Origin: Acidimicrobiales bacterium
GTDB lineage: Bacteria; Actinomycetota; Acidimicrobiia; Acidimicrobiales; MedAcidi-G1
DNA length: 63,381 nucleotides
Assembly (NCBI GenBank): GCA_029577135.1
Contig: JARQPW010000013.1
Location: 1 to 63,381, forward strand
Direction: 5' to 3'
In this document: positions 59,988 through 63,381 of the stretch, piece by piece
Layout of the letters: each line of letters starts with the position of its first letter
Numbering within the stretch: position 1 is the stretch's first letter
Translations under genes and position numbers: made by a program
The notes under the pieces: generated by a model
What the model was told of the DNA's origin: nothing
Seen by the model: the letters and a program-made list of their open reading frames with translations, nothing else
Databases searched by the model: none

Positions 59988-60406
59988 GCGTCGGACGACC
60001 GGAACTCTGCGTGGGGGCGATCGCCGTCCTGGACGATTCGCTGCTCCTCGTCCGGCGGGCAACGGAGCCCTCCATCGGTCGCTGGAGCCTGCCCGGTGGA
60101 CGGGTCGAGGCGGGGGAGTCGATCATCGCCGCCCTGGTCCGTGAAGTGAGGGAGGAGACCGGCCTCGACGTCGCCTGCGGGCCGCTCCGGGGATGGGTCG
60201 AGCGGGTCGGGGTCGACTACCACTTCGTCATCCTGGACTTCGACGCCACGCCGCTCACGGACGACGATCCCGTGGCGGCTTCCGACGCCTCGGCGGCGGA
60301 ATGGGTGCCGTTCGACACACTTGGCACGCGCGACCTGGTCGACGGGCTCCTCGAGTTTCTGGTGGACCATGGAGTCGTCGAGGGTGGGGGACCGGGAATC
60401 CCCTGA
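59984..60406 (+). CDS. NUDIX hydrolase with a TTG start
   Basis: 140 residues. The NUDIX box is complete: GGRVEAGESIIAALVREVRE followed by ETGLDV, with the metal-binding Glu residues. It opens CVGAIAVLDDSLLLVRRATEP and should hydrolyse a nucleoside diphosphate linked to some moiety. TTG 59984 shares TTGA with the GNAT stop, which matches the ATGA/GTGA overlaps elsewhere. It converges with the enoyl-CoA hydratase gene 11 bases later. Confidence 0.85.
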   Translation: MSVGRPELCVGAIAVLDDSLLLVRRATEPSIGRWSLPGGRVEAGESIIAALVREVREETGLDVACGPLRGWVERVGVDYHFVILDFDATPLTDDDPVAASDASAAEWVPFDTLGTRDLVDGLLEFLVDHGVVEGGGPGIP

Positions 60407-60416
60407 GCGTCGGGCC

Positions 60417-61178
60417 TCAGCGCCCCTTCCATTCCGGCGGCCGCTTCTCGATGAACGCACGGGGTCCCTCGGCGAAGTCCTCGCTGCTGAAGATCTCCCG
60501 GCTGAGCTGATGGCAGAGGCGGAAGGCCTCGGCTTCGTCCAGCAGGGTCGACGCGAGGATCGCTCTCCGTGTGGCCCGGACGGCGAGTGGGGCATTCGCG
60601 TTGAGCTTCTCGGCAAGCTCGAGCGCAGCTTCGACCACCTCGCCCGGCTCCACCAGCCGGTTGACGAGGCCGTAGCGGTGAGCGGTGACCGCATCAAGGT
60701 GGTCGCCGGTTAGTGCCAGCTCCATCGCCAGGTTGCGGGGGAGTGCCCGTGGCAGTCGGAACAGCCCTCCGGCCGCTGCGATCAGCGAGCGCTTGACCTC
60801 CGGGAGGCCGAACCGTGCAGCGGTCGAGGCGACGACCAGGTCGCAGGACAGGACGACCTCCAGGCCCCCGGCCACCGCCGGGCCGTCGACGGCGGCGATA
60901 AGGGGCTTGGTGCGCTCACGCTGTACCAGGCCTGCGAAGCCGCCCCGCTCGGTGCCGAGGTGTTGGGCTCCGCCGGAGATGGCCTTGAGGTCGGCGCCTG
61001 CGCAGAATGACGGCCCGTTGGCGGCGAGAACCGCCGTCCATGTCCCGGCGTCGTCCTCGAAGCGGTCGATGGCCTCCTCGAGTGCCTCGGCCAACTCCTG
61101 GTTGACGGCGTTTCGGGCCTCGGGTCGGTTGAGGCGGATGACCGCGGTTCGTCCGTGGTCCTCGTACTCGACGATCAT
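60417..61178 (-). CDS. Enoyl-CoA hydratase/isomerase (crotonase family)
   Basis: 253 residues from ATG 61178. The crotonase fold is clear: TAVIRLNRPEARNAVNQEL, GPSFCAGADLKAISGGA with the oxyanion-hole Gly, VDGPAVAGGLEVVLSCDLVV and FGLPEVKRSLIAAAGGLFRL. It hydrates or isomerises enoyl-CoA. The exact fatty acid or other substrate is not known. TAGCGT lies eight bases upstream. The longer frame to 61604 crosses the next gene. Confidence 0.88.
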   Translation of the reverse strand: MIVEYEDHGRTAVIRLNRPEARNAVNQELAEALEEAIDRFEDDAGTWTAVLAANGPSFCAGADLKAISGGAQHLGTERGGFAGLVQRERTKPLIAAVDGPAVAGGLEVVLSCDLVVASTAARFGLPEVKRSLIAAAGGLFRLPRALPRNLAMELALTGDHLDAVTAHRYGLVNRLVEPGEVVEAALELAEKLNANAPLAVRATRRAILASTLLDEAEAFRLCHQLSREIFSSEDFAEGPRAFIEKRPPEWKGR

Positions 61179-61186
61179 GGAGGGCG

Positions 61187-61192
61187 ACGCTA
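61187..61192 (-). promoter_or_regulatory. -10 hexamer TAGCGT, leaderless crotonase promoter
   Basis: TAGCGT, eight bases, ATG 61178. Confidence 0.5.
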
Positions 61193-61231
61193 GCGGGACG
61201 GCTAGCAGGCGGCCGAAGCGGCCACCTTGTG

Positions 61232-62638
61232 TCAGCGCCCGGCCGGGGTGCGGCGACGGCGCCGATTCGTTGGAGCAGGTGCGGGTTCCACGCCGAAGGC
61301 GGCGGCGATGGCGGGCACCCGCAGGGAGAAGCGGCGAACGAGTGCGAGGAGTTCCTCGCCCGGTTCGGCGGGAAGTCCGGCCGGCACCACGCGCTTGTGC
61401 ACGGGTGAACTGGCAACGGCATCGAGCATCGTGCCCCAGCGGTCCTGGCCGGTGTCGGCGGTCATGCCGGCGGCGGCCGCCTCGGCGAGGCGGTCGAGCA
61501 GGTCCCTTGGCATGGGAGCTCCGGCCTTGGGTGGTCGGGAGCTGAGGCGCAGCGCACGCACCACGCGGCCTTCGCCGAGTACACGGGCGACCTCGAGCAG
61601 CCATGCCTCGTGTTCGCGCTCTACGCGCTCGGCGAGGCCCGAGCGGAGGCGTTCGGCGAGGGAGCGGGCCTCATCGCCACGGGCGCCGGACTCGGCAGCG
61701 ACGACGACCGAGCGGAGGTCGCGCAGGTCGACCTCGGCAAGACCGGCCTCGGCGGCTTCGGCCCGGTCCCGCCATTCAGCGGCGTGGAGGCCCGGCTGGA
61801 GTCGCTCACCGAGTGTGAGGAGGATCTCGACCGGGATTTCGGGTTGGCCGGCGCTTCGTGCAGCCTCGTTCTGCCTGGCGATCTCCGAGCGGAGGCCGGG
61901 GACGCCTCCGTCGAGGAGGATGCGGCCGACAAGCCGCTGTTCGTCGGGCAGTGCCTTCACCGCGGCGTTCCGGTGGGTCCGGCGAGGTCGCAGCCGCGGA
62001 GTCTTTGGAGGCGCGGGAGCGTCGTCGCGTCGTGTTCGGTTGCCACGCTCCTTCCGGCTCCGTTCACCACGGTCTGCCTGCGGCTTGCGCCCTGAGCGGC
62101 CCCGGTCGTCCCGGGAGCGATCGCCCCGACCCTCACCCTGCGGCTTGCGCCCTGAGCGGCCCCGGTCGTCCCGGGAGCGATCGCCCCGACCCTCACCCTG
62201 CGGCTTGCGCTCTGAGCGGCCCCGGTCGTCCCGGGAGCGATCGCCCCGACCCTCACCCTGCGGCTTGCGCTCTGAGCGGCCCCGGTCGCCCCGGGAGCGG
62301 CCGGCCTTTCGGGGGTTCCGTTGGCTGTCGCGATCCTCGTGGTCGCGACGGCGCCTTCCGCCCACCAGGCGCGTGGTCACGCCCGGCTCCTCGCCTGCAC
62401 GGTCGAGGAGTTCGAGTAGAACAGGACTGCTGCGCTTGTCGCGGGGCGGCAGTACGGCCGTGACCGTCATGCCGTCGAGGAACTGGTCGGTCTCCACCCG
62501 CAGGACATCTCCCACGGCGGCGGGGTCGGTGAGCAGCGCTCCGTCGAGCGACCCTCGGGGTTCCCGGGCGCCGACGGCACGCCAGGTCCAGGACCCGTCC
62601 TCCCTGGAGGAGGTGAGCTCGATCTCGATGCGTGGCAC
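61232..62638 (-). CDS. Arg/Gly-rich protein with 20-residue tandem repeats
   Basis: 468 residues from GTG 62638. A globular N-terminal domain of about 90 residues (SREDGSWTWRAVGAREP, VLRVETDQFLDGMTVTAV) is followed by a basic low-complexity region with four near-copies of a 20-residue unit (DDRGRSERKPQGEGRGDRSR). A helical C-terminal half follows (RILLDGGVPGLRSEIARQNE and later Leu-rich helices). The composition suggests RNA binding or phase-separating behaviour; no known domain is recognised. GTG 62638 follows TAGCGT by eight bases; a TTG at 62647 is inside the leader. Confidence 0.65.
   Translation of the reverse strand: MPRIEIELTSSREDGSWTWRAVGAREPRGSLDGALLTDPAAVGDVLRVETDQFLDGMTVTAVLPPRDKRSSPVLLELLDRAGEEPGVTTRLVGGRRRRDHEDRDSQRNPRKAGRSRGDRGRSERKPQGEGRGDRSRDDRGRSERKPQGEGRGDRSRDDRGRSGRKPQGEGRGDRSRDDRGRSGRKPQADRGERSRKERGNRTRRDDAPAPPKTPRLRPRRTHRNAAVKALPDEQRLVGRILLDGGVPGLRSEIARQNEAARSAGQPEIPVEILLTLGERLQPGLHAAEWRDRAEAAEAGLAEVDLRDLRSVVVAAESGARGDEARSLAERLRSGLAERVEREHEAWLLEVARVLGEGRVVRALRLSSRPPKAGAPMPRDLLDRLAEAAAAGMTADTGQDRWGTMLDAVASSPVHKRVVPAGLPAEPGEELLALVRRFSLRVPAIAAAFGVEPAPAPTNRRRRRTPAGR
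62077..62299. repeat. 60-base tandem repeat, about 3.7 copies
   Basis: The same 60-base unit recurs at 62101-62160, 62161-62220 and 62221-62280 with few changes (for example C to T near 62211 and 62271), flanked by partial copies. Each unit is exactly 20 codons of the Arg/Gly-rich protein. Confidence 0.92.
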
Positions 62639-62646
62639 GGGCGACA

Positions 62647-62652
62647 ACGCTA
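62647..62652 (-). promoter_or_regulatory. -10 hexamer TAGCGT, leaderless promoter of the Arg/Gly-rich gene
   Basis: TAGCGT, eight bases, GTG 62638. Confidence 0.5.
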
Positions 62653-62698
62653 GCCGGGACGACCGCGATCCCGTCCGTAAGCCGCGACTGCCAAATTT

Positions 62699-62726
62699 CT
62701 GACAGGCCGTCAGCTATGTGTTTAAC
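62699..62726 (+). promoter_or_regulatory. Possible promoter and inverted repeat upstream of the ABC binding protein
   Basis: CTGACA (62699-62704) and TTTAAC (62721-62726) are 16 bases apart, in the only AT-rich stretch nearby. CTGAC-AGGCC-GTCAG (62699-62713) is a perfect short inverted repeat overlapping the -35 position, a possible sugar-response operator. Confidence 0.35.
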
Positions 62727-62779
62727 TGCTGGTCACGCGATCCGATGGACGGGTCGAACCTGTGAGGGGAATGACACAC

Positions 62780-63381
62780 ATGCGACGATCTCGCACGCTT
62801 CTTGCCGTACTGCTCTCGTTCACGTTGCTGGCCTCGGCCTGTGGTGGGGGAGACGATGAAACGACGACGACGACGGCGGCTCCGACGACGACGGTTGCTC
62901 CGACGACGACTGCCGCCCCCGACCCGTTGGCTGGTACGTCGGTTTCGGTGTTTGGTCCGGAGAGTTCCGATGAGGAGGCGGGGGCGCTTCGGGATGCCCT
63001 GGGCGTCTTTGCTGCGGAGTCGGGGATCGAGATCAACTACACGGGTGCGCGTGATGCGGCGGATCAGATCAACGCGCAGGCTGCCGGTGGCAATGCGCCG
63101 GACATCTTCGTGTTCCCCCAGCCCGGCAAGCTGGCCGACTTCGCCCGTGAGGGTTGGGTGCTGCCGTTGCCGGCCGATGTGATCACCGCCATGGAGGCGG
63201 ATTGGTCTCCGGCCTGGACTGCCTTCGGCAACGTCGATGGCGCCCAGTACGGGATTCCGACCAAGTCGGACCTGAAGTCGCTGGTCTGGTACAAGCCGGC
63301 CAAGTTCGCCGACAAGGGCTATTCCGTGCCGGGAACCTGGGACGACTTGAAGTCCCTGGCCGACGACATGATCGCCAACGG
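62780..63381 (+). CDS. Sugar (alpha-glucoside-type) ABC transporter substrate-binding lipoprotein, partial
   Basis: The first 200 residues of a longer protein cut by the right edge. The signal peptide (RRSRTLLAVLLSFTLLASAC) ends in a lipobox Cys, then a Thr-rich spacer (TTTTTAAPTTTVAPTTT) and the start of the binding fold: VFGPESSDEEAGALRDALGV, FAAESGIEINYTGARDAADQ, NAPDIFVFPQPGKLADFARE and GIPTKSDLKSLVWYKPAKF. This matches binding proteins for alpha-glucosides and similar oligosaccharides. ATG 62780 has GAGGGG about ten bases upstream; ATG 62771 is also in frame but too close to it. Confidence 0.8.
   Translation, partial: MRRSRTLLAVLLSFTLLASACGGGDDETTTTTAAPTTTVAPTTTAAPDPLAGTSVSVFGPESSDEEAGALRDALGVFAAESGIEINYTGARDAADQINAQAAGGNAPDIFVFPQPGKLADFAREGWVLPLPADVITAMEADWSPAWTAFGNVDGAQYGIPTKSDLKSLVWYKPAKFADKGYSVPGTWDDLKSLADDMIAN

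Overview
This is a high-GC, gene-dense stretch of an actinobacterial chromosome. It most likely comes from the class Acidimicrobiia. The support is a complete Pup-proteasome locus (arc, dop, pup, prcB, prcA, pafA, pafB, pafC) followed by tatA-tatC-helY as in mycobacteria, a fused F420 (FO) synthase, a DUF3151 protein, acidic zinc-ribbon and Thr-rich secreted proteins, and very frequent ATGA/GTGA stop-start overlaps. I see no rRNA, tRNA, CRISPR array, insertion sequence or phage gene.

Layout. 1-75 is the start of a membrane protein that runs off the left edge. 255-12794 is a cell-surface region: two SGNH/GDSL-type secreted proteins, a GT2 glycosyltransferase with a DUF2304 partner, a GNAT protein, four multi-pass GT39/PIG-V-like glycosyltransferases, a DUF3473-type polysaccharide deacetylase and an FAD-dependent amine-oxidase/mutase-like protein. 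12795-13599 is an 805-base gap without a credible gene, C-rich on the + strand and carrying a tandem/inverted repeat. 13600-22114 is housekeeping: CopD-like membrane protein, glycerophosphodiesterase, flavin reductase, pyruvate kinase, DUF3151, MobA, rhodanese, RNase D and a ClC channel. 22213-25964 is a glycolate oxidase operon glcDEF, divergent from ClC with a palindromic operator-like site between them. 25961-33109 holds a LOG-family protein, an HxlR regulator with FO synthase, and transaldolase with transketolase. 33200-34739 is a FIST-domain protein with a small partner.

34841-58052 is the centre of interest. A PBP4-type carboxypeptidase, a stand-alone LON-domain protein, three tiny (mostly membrane) proteins, a MoaD/ThiS-like sulfur carrier, a TtuA-type tRNA thiolase, TrmI tRNA methyltransferase and a secreted trypsin-like protease lead into the Pup-proteasome genes. 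Signal peptidase I, a second glycerophosphodiesterase, TatA/TatC, HelY helicase, an M20 amidohydrolase and a tandem-fused ThyX-like protein follow. Pup is encoded already ending in Gly-Gly-Glu, so Dop is needed here for depupylation rather than for maturation. 58049-63381 contains a lipoprotein, an acidic zinc-ribbon protein, GNAT and NUDIX proteins, an enoyl-CoA hydratase, a repeat-bearing Arg/Gly-rich protein, and the first two thirds or less of a sugar ABC transporter binding protein cut by the right edge.

A theme seen across the window: more than twenty genes have a TANNNT hexamer 6 to 9 bases before their start codon, the arrangement of leaderless actinobacterial mRNAs. It decides several starts (for example GTG 34850, GTG 10150, GTG 62638 and ATG 29969). 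No wholly new system is obvious. The best leads are the HxlR-fbiC operator, the sulfur carrier with a Gly-Gly-Ala-Ser tail beside TtuA, the double ThyX protein, the RNase D gene without an ordinary start codon, and the repeat-bearing 805-base gap.
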